From: Sycon ciliatum | Lineage: Eukaryota; Porifera; Calcarea; Leucosolenida; Sycettidae | Reading direction: 5' to 3' | Length of the DNA: 64,000 nt | Assembly: GCF_964019385.1 (NCBI RefSeq) | Contig: NC_088649.1 | Span: 11,704,754-11,768,753 of the forward strand | Shown here: piece by piece, positions 13,701 through 23,888 of the stretch | Position numbering within the stretch: the first letter of the stretch is position 1 | How the letters are laid out: every line of letters starts with the position of its first letter | Program-made: the position numbers and the translations under genes | Notes under the pieces: model-generated | What the model was told of the DNA's origin: nothing | Database searches by the model: none | Seen by the model: only the letters and a program-made list of their open reading frames with translations

Positions 13701-13914
13701 TGATCAAAACAGCACGCGACAAGAGCATTGCTCGGAAACTTTCCTCACTACAGGATCTGGGTCCTCATTCCAACGACCTACTTCTACAATGAACGTAGCT
13801 AGCGGAGTTCCCAAGCTCATCAGCCTAGATAAGCTAATGCATGCAGGCAGCACTCAGTATGTCAAGAATGATACTCTATTCTTGGAGGTCACTGTCACTG
13901 ATTATCGCCAGTGA
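10722..13914 (+). CDS. TRAF-family adaptor / E3 ubiquitin ligase (RING, zinc finger, coiled coil, MATH)
   Basis: Spliced CDS join(10722..11245, 11545..11716, 12108..12991, 13371..13914), 2,124 nt, 707 residues; every junction is GT-AG and phases 2, 0, 2 agree. An in-frame TAG at 10686 makes 10722 the first ATG. Domains: RING at about residues 144-185 with C144, C147, C160, H162, C165, C168, C182 and D185, the Asp-ended C3HC3D form known from TRAF6; a TRAF-type zinc finger with C211, C222, H234, C240; a poly-Gln stretch at about 290-314; a coiled coil at about 331-429; a Ser-rich linker; and a C-terminal MATH/TRAF-C domain from about 554 with the family signatures LLWKINNF, SPYF, NGDGAGKGTH and the SF.RP..MN pattern. 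TRAFs trimerise through the coiled coil, bind receptor tails through MATH, and ligate ubiquitin through the RING. Only one clear zinc finger is seen where most TRAFs have several. No specific TRAF orthologue is claimed. Confidence 0.93.
11811..11830 (+). repeat. Poly-G tract in TRAF intron 2
   Basis: A run of roughly 15 or more G within the intron between TRAF exons 2 and 3. The same intron also holds a (TG)n/(TATG)n tract at about 11973-12020. Confidence 0.85.
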
Positions 13915-13984
13915 GCCACGACTACTCATACTACTGGTGCCATGGTTACTCGTGGTGCTGGCAACCGTCACTGCTACATGTAGT

Positions 13985-14105
13985 TACTGCTATGGCAACA
14001 GTGGTGACAATGCTATGGCAACAGCGGTGACAATGCTATGGCAACAGTGGTGACAATGCTATGGCAACAGTGGTGACAATGCTATGGCAACAGCGGTGAC
14101 AATGT
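13985..14105 (+). repeat. 23-bp minisatellite downstream of the TRAF stop
   Basis: About five tandem copies of GCTATGGCAACAG(T/C)GGTGACAAT, starting about 70 bp after the stop and so probably in the 3' untranslated region. Confidence 0.9.
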
Positions 14106-14796
14106 CCTGCTGCCGCTGCTGGTGGCATTTTAACCAGGATGCTCTTCATCACAGCAGAATGGTGTGTACTGGTATTTATTTGAGTATGGCTTTGACCAAT
14201 CGCCGGATGACGGTCGGCTATAGTACAATGAGTTGAATCTTGATTACAGCAACAGATTTTAGGTCAGTTACAAATCCTCTAATTTATCCCTAGAAATATC
14301 CCTAGAATAATCGTTGAACAAACCTGCTCAATCTAAGTTATTGCTAAGCTTGAGACCAAGATATTTAAAAATTGAAGGAAGTTCAACTAGAGATCAGCTA
14401 TTTTATAGTTTCCCTCCCAATGCCTGAGAATCGTGGAGACCTGCGTATCTACCGTGCTGTAAATTATTGATTTTATCCTCTGGAATTGATACCATGCACA
14501 TGTATGCCAAGTTGTATTCATGCATGCAGTGCTGAAGGTGAACCTCCTAGAGTCTATCATATCTTTGTTATTTTTTAGCCGCTTAGGGCCATACAATAAT
14601 TATTATTCCGAGTCAGAAAAACACCATCATTCAATGCCGTATATTTCAATTTTCACGAGCAGAAGACTGCTTTTCAATTCAGCCGGTGGACACATTATTG
14701 CTGTCAATTCTCCAGTCCTGTCGAACAAGCTGCATGAACAAGCTGCATGCATATACATGTACATGTATGAATGATGAACTGAATCAGACAGAAGTA

Positions 14797-15305
14797 CAGT
14801 CCGTATCGCCTATAGCGTTGGTGTTTGATTATGAGCATTTTATCACTATAAGCGATATATTACTATGACCGATACTGCATGCAATGTATGCGAGTGGGGT
14901 GTCAAACGACTCAGGGCACCATGCACATACGCACTGCATAGCTGGCTGCAGCTCATGTCACACAACAGCATTTCCTCACGATGGAGGCATATTTTGGCAA
15001 CTTGTGCAAGCAGAACTCACCAAACAACACTGGACAAGCTAGTTCTTCACGAAGAAGTAACACCCTGTTCTCCTCTGACACCACTTGATTTTACATCAAT
15101 CACTATAATCGATGCAAAAATAATGTAATAAAGGTCTTTTGAAATAAGAATTTGATCACTATAGGCGATATATTACTATAGACGATTATTACTATACGCG
15201 ATAACTGTGTATACTTAGTTATGGCAAATGAAAATGAATTTGAGAAATTGATCACTATATCCGGTATATTACTATAGCCGCCAACCTTATAGGCGATACG
15301 GACTG
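14797..15305. mobile_element. Tc1/mariner-type MITE (CAGT ends, TA flanks)
   Basis: The left end is CAGTCCGTATCGCCTATAG and the inverted right end is CAGTCCGTATCGCCTATAAG, each flanked by TA. CAGT termini with a TA target are typical of Tc1/mariner elements. The interior repeats the motif (A)TCACTATA..CGATATATTACTATA near both ends. 509 bp, no transposase frame. Confidence 0.8.
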
Positions 15306-15786
15306 TACATGTAGTGAAAAGGCAGCGTAACATGATGTAAATCGCCCTTGCCTTGGTCCGGAGTGTCCAGATGTACACAGACAGTACATGACTGTATACC
15401 ATACTGTACAGCCATATCCTTGTCTGGGTGCCCGTATGTACAGTTGTACATGCACGTGGCTGTGCCGCGTAGATCTACGAGTTTCTGGTACAGTGTACAC
15501 GGCACGGTACCAGGCAGAGAAATTGTGGTAAAAAGTTACTACAATCATGTACTGTACTACAAACACACGATGAGAAATGGCGGAACATACATGTACACCG
15601 GCCTGTCCATTGTGACAACACACAACACGACACAGTTCTGGGAAAGGATGCCCGGGCTTCTCTCACCACCATCATCACTTACACGTCTTTGTGCATGGTG
15701 TACAGTGGAGATCTACAATCATGTGTACAAGTCATGTACATGTATGTGTAGTAGCAGTACATGTTTGGAGGAGAATGCTGATTTGG

Positions 15787-15938
15787 TGTATTCTGTTGTT
15801 GTCCATCATTTGCGATGCCGTTTATCATTCTGCTTACTTCGCTGGTGTATCACCTGTTTACGAGGTTCTAGGTCCTCGTATCGCTCTAAGCGCTCGGCAA
15901 GCTTTGTAAAGGACTGCCGTGTGCTGTCCAGGGCATAG
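15787..15938 (+). pseudogene. Short remnant of a retroelement C-terminal region
   Basis: The frame RCRLSFCLLRW.ITCLRGSRSS corresponds to the RCRIAFSLLRSCIMCLQGCRR motif near the end of the better preserved copy at 16140-17167 (17028-17090). It appears to be a second, shorter copy of the same element tail just upstream. Confidence 0.55.
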
Positions 15939-16139
15939 CTTTTTTATCATCTCGTTGTATGGTGAAAATGTTATCAAAAGTTTGTTTTCCGGTTTCCTGA
16001 AGTTCTTCTTTTGCATGAATCTATTGTTTCCTTTCTGGCGGTGCTCAAGGACTTTTGGTTTGGATTTTTTTCTTTTTCCGTTCTTTCCCCGTTTACATAA
16101 ACATTGCTGTTGCCATTCACATTTTTTATCCTTCAATTT

Positions 16140-17167
16140 TGCTGTACTACATGTAGGCGCGTATTCGCTCTCCCGTGCCGTTTGGGCGGCTTGGGTATCA
16201 CGAGGCCTATGTCCTTGTGTGGGCGTCAGTTCGCATTACCGAGCCCTTCACCAGCAAGATTGTCTGGTGACACTGCACTTGACGATTGTGTAACTAAGAT
16301 ACGCAAGAGGAAGGCGGAAGTCATGGCAGAGTCCCGTCAAGCACAGGCAGCGGGAATGGAGGACGTGGTCCAGAATGCATCTGCGAGTCTACGTAACGTC
16401 ATTGATATTGCTAGAGAAAAGGGTTCTTCAGACTTCTTCTAGCTAGCTAACATGTCGTCCGCTGAAGAAGTACGGCTTCAGCCTCACGAAGCACGAGAGT
16501 TCTGGGACGGGCTGTGTCTCCGCTATGGATGGACGCCGGTGAGAATACCGACTCATTGTTCACGTGGCCAAGAGGTGAGTGTTTCTCATTCACTATCCTG
16601 CCCTCATGGAGGGTTTCCCACCATACGGCACAATGCCATCCGACACTACCGCACAGCTCCTACACCAAGTATGTGGCAATGTGTCCACGGAGCCTACGCT
16701 GCAGCCACTGACCGGCGAGAAATTGCAATACCGAACGGCCAACGTGGAGGATCCTGCACGCCTTGATGTCGCTGCCAGTGGTGTGTGGGGCTTATTCTCA
16801 CTCAAATCAGTCTGCACCACGTACCACTGTGTATCATCGACACGAAAGAGAGAAACGAAGGCACTACGAAGAGAGAGTGAGACAAGTGGAGCATGCCACT
16901 TTTGTTCCTGCTGTGATGTCTGCGACCGGAGGCATAGGCAAGGCAGCAACAGCCCTCTACAAACGAGTGGCCTCTCTGTTGGCGGCCAAGAGAGGGGAGC
17001 AGAACTCTCATGTGATGGCTTTCATCAGGTGCAGGATCGCTTTCTCCCTCTTGCGGTCCTGCATCATGTGCCTCCAAGGGTGCAGAAGGCTCTCTAGCCA
17101 GTCTGCCTTGGCTGTGGGTGATACCTCTGCTGCGCTGGCAGTGGTAGACGCCCGGGTACCGGGTTAG
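16140..17167 (+). pseudogene. Retroelement pol C-terminal remnant (zinc-binding and nuclease-like module)
   Basis: Three consecutive frames carry pieces of one protein: LPCRLGGLGITRP; then LCLRYGW, a CSRGQE..VSHSLSCPHGG segment and IRHN; then EPTLQPLTGE, RTAN and ARLDVAASG; then a VRQVEHATF, VMSATGG and GKAATALYKR tail. This order is familiar from reverse-transcriptase elements of marine invertebrates, in which a Cys/His cluster is followed by a restriction-like nuclease fold; that family assignment is from memory. It is broken by an in-frame TAG at 16440 and at least two frameshifts (near 16575 and 16790). No RT core is present, so it is truncated. Confidence 0.7.
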
Positions 17168-17733
17168 CGTGCACGAGCGGGATCAGTGACTGGATTATTG
17201 ACTTGAACTTTGTTTTGTTGAAGTAACAGTTGAATTCTTTATTCTCACGATGAAGTTGAACTTGCTGCCGTTTACCTACATGTACATGTAAGTAGGTACA
17301 CTGTACATGTACATGTATATACTAGTACATTATTATGCTGTTGTGGTTTTGGTTTTGCGTTTTTGCGTGTTTTGCCTTTTTTCTTTCTAGAACTTTGAGT
17401 TGACGTTTTTTGGCACACTTGGGAAAAATATTCATTGTGCTGATTTTGCCCGTTAGAAGAGGCTGTATTACTACATTGTACAAAAGTCACGTACATGTAG
17501 ATCTACATGTACGTGACGTGAGTCCAAGTCACTAGTACAGTAGTTAGTAGGTGTTGGCGGATAATGCTCGGTAATATGGGATCAAATGCTCTCAGTAATG
17601 CTCCACAAAAGGCCATATAATGCTCCAAATAATGCTGATAATGCTCCGCCGGATGGAATATAAACACCTGAACCTTGCGGTATTGGGCTAAGAAAAACGA
17701 TAATATTGCACCCATGCAGCTATGATGAACACA

Positions 17734-17918
17734 TACAGTGAAACCTGTCTAAGACGACCACCGCTCAAGGGACCTTCAAAATGTGGTCTCTGTTACCAGG
17801 TGGTCGCCTTATCCAGGGTCACTTGACTGGAAATAGCACCCCTTGGTCCTGGTTGCAGTGGTCGTCTAGGACAGGTGGTCGCCTTATCCAAGTGGTCGCC
17901 TTGACAGGTTTTACTGTA
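17734..17918. mobile_element. Tc1/mariner-type MITE (CAGTGAAACCTGTC ends)
   Basis: The ends read TACAGTGAAACCTGTC and, inverted, TACAGTAAAACCTGTC; similarity continues through CGACCAC. TA flanks and CAGT ends suggest the Tc1/mariner group. The interior repeats GTGGTCGCCTTATCCA. It truncates the 3' end of the transposase-derived frame lying to its right on the minus strand. Related ends occur at 37243-37480 and near 47395-47574. Confidence 0.75.
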
Positions 17919-18322
17919 ATACAATATCAGGTAAACATGTACGCTAGGTACAAACACATACAATAGGTCAGGGTACATGACATCCTTTACTTTTGTCAAG
18001 GCAGCTCCGTTAACAGCGGCACCATCTCGCATTGCGGCTATTAGCATGTCGGGGGCAATTTGATATTGCATTGACAGGCAGGTGATGAGTTCCCTTGCCA
18101 ATTGGGAGCCGTTGAGGCTCTTTGCCAGGACGTGAAGACGGATGAGGCGCTGCTGGAGCGACCAGCTTGAATCCACATATCTTATCACTATTACCAATGC
18201 CTCCCCAAGGTGAGTGCTTCCATCAAATACTACGGAACAAAACCGGGCCTCTGTCAGTTCTTCCTTCAGCTGCTTCACTTCCTCCTCTAGGAGGAACGGC
18301 ACGTAGAGTGACAAGTGGCTCG
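17919..18322 (-). pseudogene. BED-finger/hAT-like transposase-derived gene, 3' part
   Basis: The frame contains VFDGST, IVIRYVD, QQRLIRLHVLAKS and MRDGAAVNGAAL, the pattern of the catalytic region of hAT-like transposase relatives found in many invertebrate genomes. It joins in frame to the part at 23889-24520 if the LTR retrotransposon between them, and one copy of the GCTCG target duplication, is taken out. It runs into the MITE at 17734-17918 just after the conserved block, so the C-terminal half is missing or lies elsewhere. Inferred to be non-functional. Confidence 0.7.
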
Positions 18323-18482
18323 TGTAACCGGCTACTGCGGGTTGAGGAAAAGAATGAACTTTATTCGTACTGCACAGGGTATGATGTAAAGTTGTCAACT
18401 AGATAGGCGGGATGGTAGGTGATAGGCCGAAGGGCCGTGGATAGAGGGGATAGGAGTGTGAACAGCAGGTAACACTGTTACA
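18323..18482 (-). repeat. 3' LTR of the Ty3/gypsy element
   Basis: 160 bp, TGTAAC...GTTACA. It lacks a TATAT present in the other LTR and differs from it by one base nearby. The partner is at 23724-23888. Confidence 0.93.
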
Positions 18483-18497
18483 CCATCCCACTCCCCT
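18483..18497 (-). promoter_or_regulatory. Polypurine tract
   Basis: On the minus strand AGGGGAGTGGGATGG abuts the 3' LTR directly, the expected place for the plus-strand primer. Two T interruptions are present. Confidence 0.75.
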
Positions 18498-18682
18498 AAA
18501 GGAAGCATAGGGTTCTACGAGCAACTCAAGTAGGTAAATCTGCATGTGGATAAGCGGAATAAGTCGAGAACCCAACAGTCAAATCGCGAGGAAAATTACA
18601 CAGAATGCAGTGCAATGGAATTCCAGAAGTTAACTCAGCTGCAATATCAGTGAAGATTCCTTGAATTTAAACAACATCTTAA

Positions 18683-19167
18683 AGGGGAAGTTAAGGCAAA
18701 AATTAAAATTTCACCAGTTGTAGTCTTCGGGGTGCTGAGTCGAATGGTCTTGGTCCGAGGAAGCTGAGACGCTCCCTTCCTACTTAAATCCCAATCGAAC
18801 TCGCGCACTTCCACCGAAACTGGGTGACTGCGCCCTACTAGATGGGGATTTGTATGCAAAATGTCACTAAAAGCGCCATTTCGTTCTTTTTTTTCGTTCT
18901 TATAAAAGCACGGATGACCGCGATTGGCCCATATGTTGTAGTCTTTTGGACGCTGAGTCGACTGGTTTTGGTCCGAAAAGGCTGCGATGCAGCGTTCCTC
19001 CTTTATTCCCAATCGAACATGGTTGAAGAAGCGGTCACGTGGTCCTGGGTGCCCAAATCACCTGGTCACCACGCCAGCAGGTGACAACTTTCACACCAAG
19101 GTTCAACTCGAGTTCAACTCGAGTGACAGGACTGCACCCAAAAAAGGTCAAACAGGCTAGTAAGTTG
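18683..19167. mobile_element. Truncated copy of the TTAA palindromic element
   Basis: Begins after TTAA (18679-18682) with AGGGGAAGTTAAGGCAAAAA and follows the left arm and centre of the 860-bp palindromes at 37945 and 39296. It ends where they go on into the second arm (about 19167). It sits inside the LTR element downstream of the chromodomain frame, so it was carried by, or inserted into, that element. Confidence 0.85.
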
Positions 19168-19197
19168 CGCATTTGGACCCGAGGGGTAGGAGCCACC

Positions 19198-22100
19198 TTA
19201 AAAACACAATGTCTCTGCCAGACTGCGCAAATTAGTTGCGGGTTCCCATGTAGCTTCGTCGACAGGATAGCCCTGCCAATGGACCAGGTACTCTCGCTGT
19301 CCCCTACGTTCTCGGTGATCCAGAATTTCTTCGACCATGAACCGTGTGTTTCCATCGAGGTCAGTGAATGATGGTGGTGGAGGTTGCTCTCTGCCAGGAA
19401 TAGCGTTTTCCTCATACCGCCGCAAGGCGGTAATGTTGAAGACGGGATGGCAACGAATCGTGCGAGGAAGCTCCAAACGATATGCGTTTGAGCTAATCTT
19501 TGCCTGCACGCGGTAGGGCCCAAACCACCTTGGCCGCAGCTTCCGGGACGGTTGAAGACGGGCCTCTGGCGTTAGCAAGAAGTCCTTATAAACAAGCACC
19601 ATATCACCAACCTTGAACTGGCTGGGAACCCTTCCACGGTCTGCGTACAGCGCCTGGCGTGCTTGAGCGGCCACTGAGTCATCACGGGCAATGTCTAATG
19701 CATCATGTTGTTGCTGGAGCCAATCAACAGAGGCAGAACTCTCCCCTCCCCGTAAATAAATTCAGGTGGGGACCGAGGATTAAATCCATAATTCAAGCAG
19801 AAAGGAGTGTTAGCAATAGATGATTGTTGGGAACTGTTAATGGAAAACTCACACAACGGAAGAAGGGTGTCCCAATTGTCCTGTTTATGATTGACAAAAG
19901 CTCGTAGAACATCTTCTACTTGCCTATTAACACGTTCTGTGAGCCCATCCGTCTGAGGATGGTTTGCTGTGCTGAAAGAAAGCTTAGTTCCTAGCTGTTT
20001 CATGATTTCTTGAAAAAAGTTGGCAGTAAATCTAGGATCTCTATCTGATACAATTGTGGAACTCAAACCATGAAGTCGGAATACATTCTGAATGTAAAGT
20101 TCAGCACTACCGCGGGCATCAATTGTGGAGTGGGTAGGAACCAAGTGAACACACTTGGTGAGGCGGTCTACAAATGTATAAATGGCATCATAGCCTCTGG
20201 GGGTGAGAGGGAGCCCCATGATGAAGTCCATTGAAATGTCCTTCCAAGGCTGGTCAGGAATGGGGAGGGATTGCAGAAAACCAGAACGCTGCTGGCTGCC
20301 CTTGGTGTGTTGGCACACTCCGCAAGACTTAACAAACTTCTTAATATCAAGTCCCATTCTTGGCCAGTAAAAGTATCGTGCTAAACGAAAGTAGGTGCGG
20401 TCGCGACCCGAGTGACCAGCAGTTGCACAATCATGATACTCCTGGATAAGCTGCAAACGCATACTGCAATTCGGTATACAGAGACGGTTATTGGGGGTTC
20501 CTCGAAGGTATAAAAGATGCATTTGCTCATCCCAATAGTATTGGTCATGCATATTATCTGGACCGGAATGTTGCATTCTTTCGATAATAGGTGAGAGATC
20601 CTTGTCATGCGAATATGCATTCGAAATCGTTGTCGCCAGCTGGTCGTTAATCTGCAGTGCATATTCGATGGCATTTACGTTGGCTGTTGGGGTGGGCTTG
20701 TTAATGCTAGATAGAATCTCATCCTGGCATGCCCTGTGCAAATCTGGGCGACGTGATAGTGGATCTGCGACGTTCTCTCATCCTGGCTTGTGGTGAACAG
20801 AATAATGATAATCTGCCAAAAACTCCACCCACCTGGCCTCGCGCTTAGTAAGGTGGGGTTTGGTTCTCAAGTGAACCACTGCCATATTGTCAGTTAGGAG
20901 CTCAAATTGATTGAACAGGTAAATTCTCCAGCATTTGAGCGAGAATACGACTGCAAGGGTCTCTCTCTCTGCCGCTGTGTAGTTTCTCTCTGCAGATGAT
21001 AATTTGCGGCTAGTGTATGCTACGGGGTGCCAATCATCGTTATCATCTTCTTGGAGGAGAACGCCTGCTACCGCAAAATCACTTGCGTCCGTAACCACTC
21101 TGAATGGCTTGTCTACATCTGGAAGCTTTAATACTGGCGCATTCAGTAAAGCATTCTTCAAGGCCAAAAACGCCCCTTGCTTGGAATCGTCCCATTCGAA
21201 TCGTGCGTGCTTTCCAGTGATCTCTTCAAGGGGCTTAGCTATAGACGAATAGTGGTCTATGAATCGTCTAAAATAGTTCGTGAAGCCTAAGAACTGTCTC
21301 ACCTCAGTGATGCTCAATGGACTGGGCCACGTCCGGACAGCGTTCACCTTCTTCGGGTCAGGTGAAATATGAGAGCCGTTGATGCAATGCCCCAAGAACA
21401 GAACTTCCGAAGCGCCGAATTCGCACTTCGATAACTTGCAGAGCAGTTGGTTCTTCCTGAGCACGTCCAGCACCGTCCGCACATGGCTTAGATGCTCTGA
21501 CCACGAATATGAGAATGTCATCCAGAAACACAACTACAAAATCTCGTAAGTACGGGCGGAGGATGCTGTTCATCAGAGTCTGAAATGTGGCCGGTGCATT
21601 AGTCAGGCCGAAACCCATTACCCGGAATTGATAGTGCCCAAACGGTGTAATGATGGCCGTTTTCTCGACATCGTTCTTCTGAATACGGATCTGATTGTAC
21701 CCTGATCTTAAATCGAGCTTCGTGAAATACGTGTTCCCTGGACTGTGTCAAATAGATCATCCACATTGGGCAGGCAAGCCTTATTCTTCACAGTAATTTT
21801 GTTAAGATCCCTCCAGTCGCATACCATGCGCAAACTGCCATCTGCCTTTTTTTACGAAGAACATGGGTGCGCCATACGGGGACTTACTAGGCTCAACAAA
21901 ACCCTTTGCGAGTAGTTGCTCCAGTTGCGACTTCAACTCGTCCATTTCAGGCTTGGGGAGACGATAGGCTGGACGTGACGGCGGCGGTGCACCCTCTTCA
22001 AGCCGAATCTCATGATCTACGGATCTTTCAGGTTGAAGTGCGTCCGGCAGTTCATCAGGAAAGACATCGGAATACTCACGAAGCAAGTCAGCAACTTCGG

Positions 22101-22938
22101 GCTTGTTAGAGTTGGGGACACTCAGAGGTGGATCAAGACCGGAGTCGTCCTCAGCTGTGACCCATGCTTGGAGTCCTTGTTCACCGTTTCTGAGCGCATG
22201 ACTAGCCTGACAGCCAGAAATGAACATGTTTTCGATTTGCGAGTCTCCGTCCTTGTCCTGAGAAGATGCACTTGGCAGGCCATTCCCGTCCACGATTATT
22301 TCGTTGGTCCGGAAATTGATTCGTGGGTTGTTCCTAGTCAACCAGGGCTTGCCCAATATCGCGTCGTAGCGGGCGAGGGGAAAGACGGTAAACTGCTGTT
22401 TCTCCTTGGAGTCGCTGACAACAACATCTATGGCATTCGTGGTCTCCATAGCGTGTGAGCTCGTTTTTCCATCCGCTAATGTGACTTTCAGTAATTCCGA
22501 TCCCAACTCTGTTGGCACCTTGTGTCTTCGGACGAACACCTCAGAAATGAAGTCGTGGGTTGATCCACAGTCGATCAACACTGTCGCTGCACGGCCGTAC
22601 AGTTTGGCTTCCACCCGTAGTAGCTCGTTCTCTTTTTCAGCGACGACACTTCCGACGTGCGCTTCGCGGCTCTTCTTAACATGTTTTTTGGAATCAACAC
22701 GACTAGTAGCGGTAGCAGCAGCAACATCCGCGGCAGGCTCATCTTCTCCGCAATCGACTTCGTCAACCAATAAGTCACTGAAGCGATTCTTCGTGGCGAT
22801 TGGAGCGGCAGTGGGACAGGGTGGTGCTCTTCTCAGCGCCAGTGATCGCACCGCTGTCACTGGCGTCCAGCGTTTGGGTGGTGGTGAACTCGCGGGCAAT
22901 CTCGGGCTAAATGTCCCTGCTGTCGGCAAGCGAAACAT
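19198..22938 (-). pseudogene. Ty3/gypsy pol: protease, RT, RNase H, integrase, chromodomain (broken)
   Basis: Read on the minus strand. About 22600: aspartic protease with VLIDCGSTHDFIS, a DCGS variant of the usual D-S/T-G. 21350-21950: reverse transcriptase with [11 protein letters not shown] and the catalytic FLDD box. 20800-21350: connection and RNase H. 19695-20741: integrase with an H-H-C-C finger ending CGVC and the Asp residues of MDFIMG and IVSDRDPRF and Glu of TERVNRQ. 19198-19674: chromodomain with EYLVHWQGYP and TWEP. Breaks: frameshifts near 21850 (T-run), 21735, 21520 and 19740, and an in-frame TGA at 20775. As it stands it cannot make a full polyprotein, unless some of the frameshifts are sequencing errors. 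Confidence 0.9.
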
Positions 22939-23708
22939 CTGCCAGCACTCATCAAGCGATTACGGTCTTCTGACGACAGTCTGGTTGGTCTTCGGATATT
23001 TGGCGATCCTGCAGCTATGCCATCTGGTTGGTGTCGATTCTCGGCCGTTACGGTCAGTGCTGCTTGTATAGTCTTCGACAGTGTTGTCGGATGCTCCTTG
23101 AGTACTTCACGCCTCAAATGGCCCCCGAGTCCGTTGACAAACAGCAGGGCGCGCGAGTGTTCGTCTAACTCAGGTACCTGCAGGCTGAGACGATTAAAGT
23201 CAGTGATAAATGATGCAACGGTGTCCTTCTGACGAGCACTAAATAAATTCAACCGATTTTGCTCATTGCTGAAATGCGGGCCATACACACTTCCTAGTGC
23301 ATCCCTTAGCGTGGGCCAGTTGATGTAGTGTTCCCCAGCCTCCATGTTCGAAATAAGCCATAGGCGGGCATTGCCCACAAGAAAACTCGAGGCATAAGTA
23401 ACTTCTTCCTCCTGTGTCGCAAATCCTATGGCTTTTATAGTTAAGTCCATGCTAAATACCCACTCCCGAAACAAATCTGCCTCACCGTGAAATGCTGGGG
23501 GCTCCTTGACATGGCGCTTGGTAATATTATCGCGAGGGTGTTCTCTGGTGCTTAGCCCTGGGCTGGATGGGACTTGAAATGGTCTCGCAGGAGTTGGAGT
23601 GATGGCGGCCACGAGTCGTCGCAACTCTTGTAGAGCCAGGTACGCTGTCACGGCGATGACGGTCAGCAGGAGCGGAAGGCCAGTACTAGTCAGGTCGATG
23701 GAAATCAT
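22857..23708 (-). CDS. Ty3/gypsy gag-like protein with zinc knuckle
   Basis: Intact frame of 283 residues. A hydrophobic N-terminal segment is followed by a retrotransposon gag core (FREWVFSMDL, NEQNRLNLFSARQ, HLRREVL) and a single CCHC knuckle CFACRQQGHLARDCP close to the C-terminus. It overlaps the pol frame by about 80 nt in a different frame, consistent with frameshift expression, although that is inference. Its ATG lies only 15 nt inside the 5' LTR and overlaps the region complementary to the tRNA, so there is almost no leader. Confidence 0.88.
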   Translation of the reverse strand: MISIDLTSTGLPLLLTVIAVTAYLALQELRRLVAAITPTPARPFQVPSSPGLSTREHPRDNITKRHVKEPPAFHGEADLFREWVFSMDLTIKAIGFATQEEEVTYASSFLVGNARLWLISNMEAGEHYINWPTLRDALGSVYGPHFSNEQNRLNLFSARQKDTVASFITDFNRLSLQVPELDEHSRALLFVNGLGGHLRREVLKEHPTTLSKTIQAALTVTAENRHQPDGIAAGSPNIRRPTRLSSEDRNRLMSAGRCFACRQQGHLARDCPRVHHHPNAGRQ

Positions 23709-23711
23709 CCT

Positions 23712-23722
23712 CTCTGCTACCA
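23712..23722 (-). promoter_or_regulatory. Primer-binding site, initiator tRNA-Met type
   Basis: One base after the 5' LTR the minus strand reads TGGTAGCAGAG, the exact complement of the 3' end of metazoan initiator tRNA-Met (ending CTCTGCTACCA). After an AG insertion the match appears to resume with GGATG.TTTC. Confidence 0.85.
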
Positions 23723-23723
23723 G

Positions 23724-23888
23724 TGTAACCGGCTACTGCGGGTTGAGGAAAAGAATGAACTTTATTCGTACTGCACAGGGTTATATATGATGTAAAGGTG
23801 TCAACTAGATAGGCGGGATGGTAGGTGATAGGCCGAAGGGCCGTGGATAGAGGGGATAGGAGTGTGAACAGCAGGTAACACTGTTACA
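23724..23888 (-). repeat. 5' LTR of the Ty3/gypsy element
   Basis: 165 bp with TGTAAC/GTTACA ends. It contains TTATATAT (about 23780) and, on the transcribed strand, AATAAAG, candidates for promoter or polyadenylation signals. Confidence 0.93.

Larger units (their letters stand above)
18323..23888 (-). mobile_element. Complete but damaged Ty3/gypsy chromodomain LTR retrotransposon
   Basis: 5,566 bp, transcribed on the minus strand. Bounded by LTRs of 160 bp (18323-18482) and 165 bp (23724-23888) that start TGTAAC and end GTTACA, and flanked by a perfect 5-bp duplication GCTCG (18318-18322, 23889-23893). Internal order gag, protease, reverse transcriptase, RNase H, integrase, chromodomain is that of Ty3/gypsy (Metaviridae) chromovirus-type elements. 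The primer-binding site and polypurine tract are in place. By eye the LTRs differ by one substitution and one 5-bp indel, suggesting recent insertion, yet pol has several frameshifts and a nonsense codon. A truncated copy of the TTAA palindromic element lies between pol and the 3' LTR. Confidence 0.93.
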
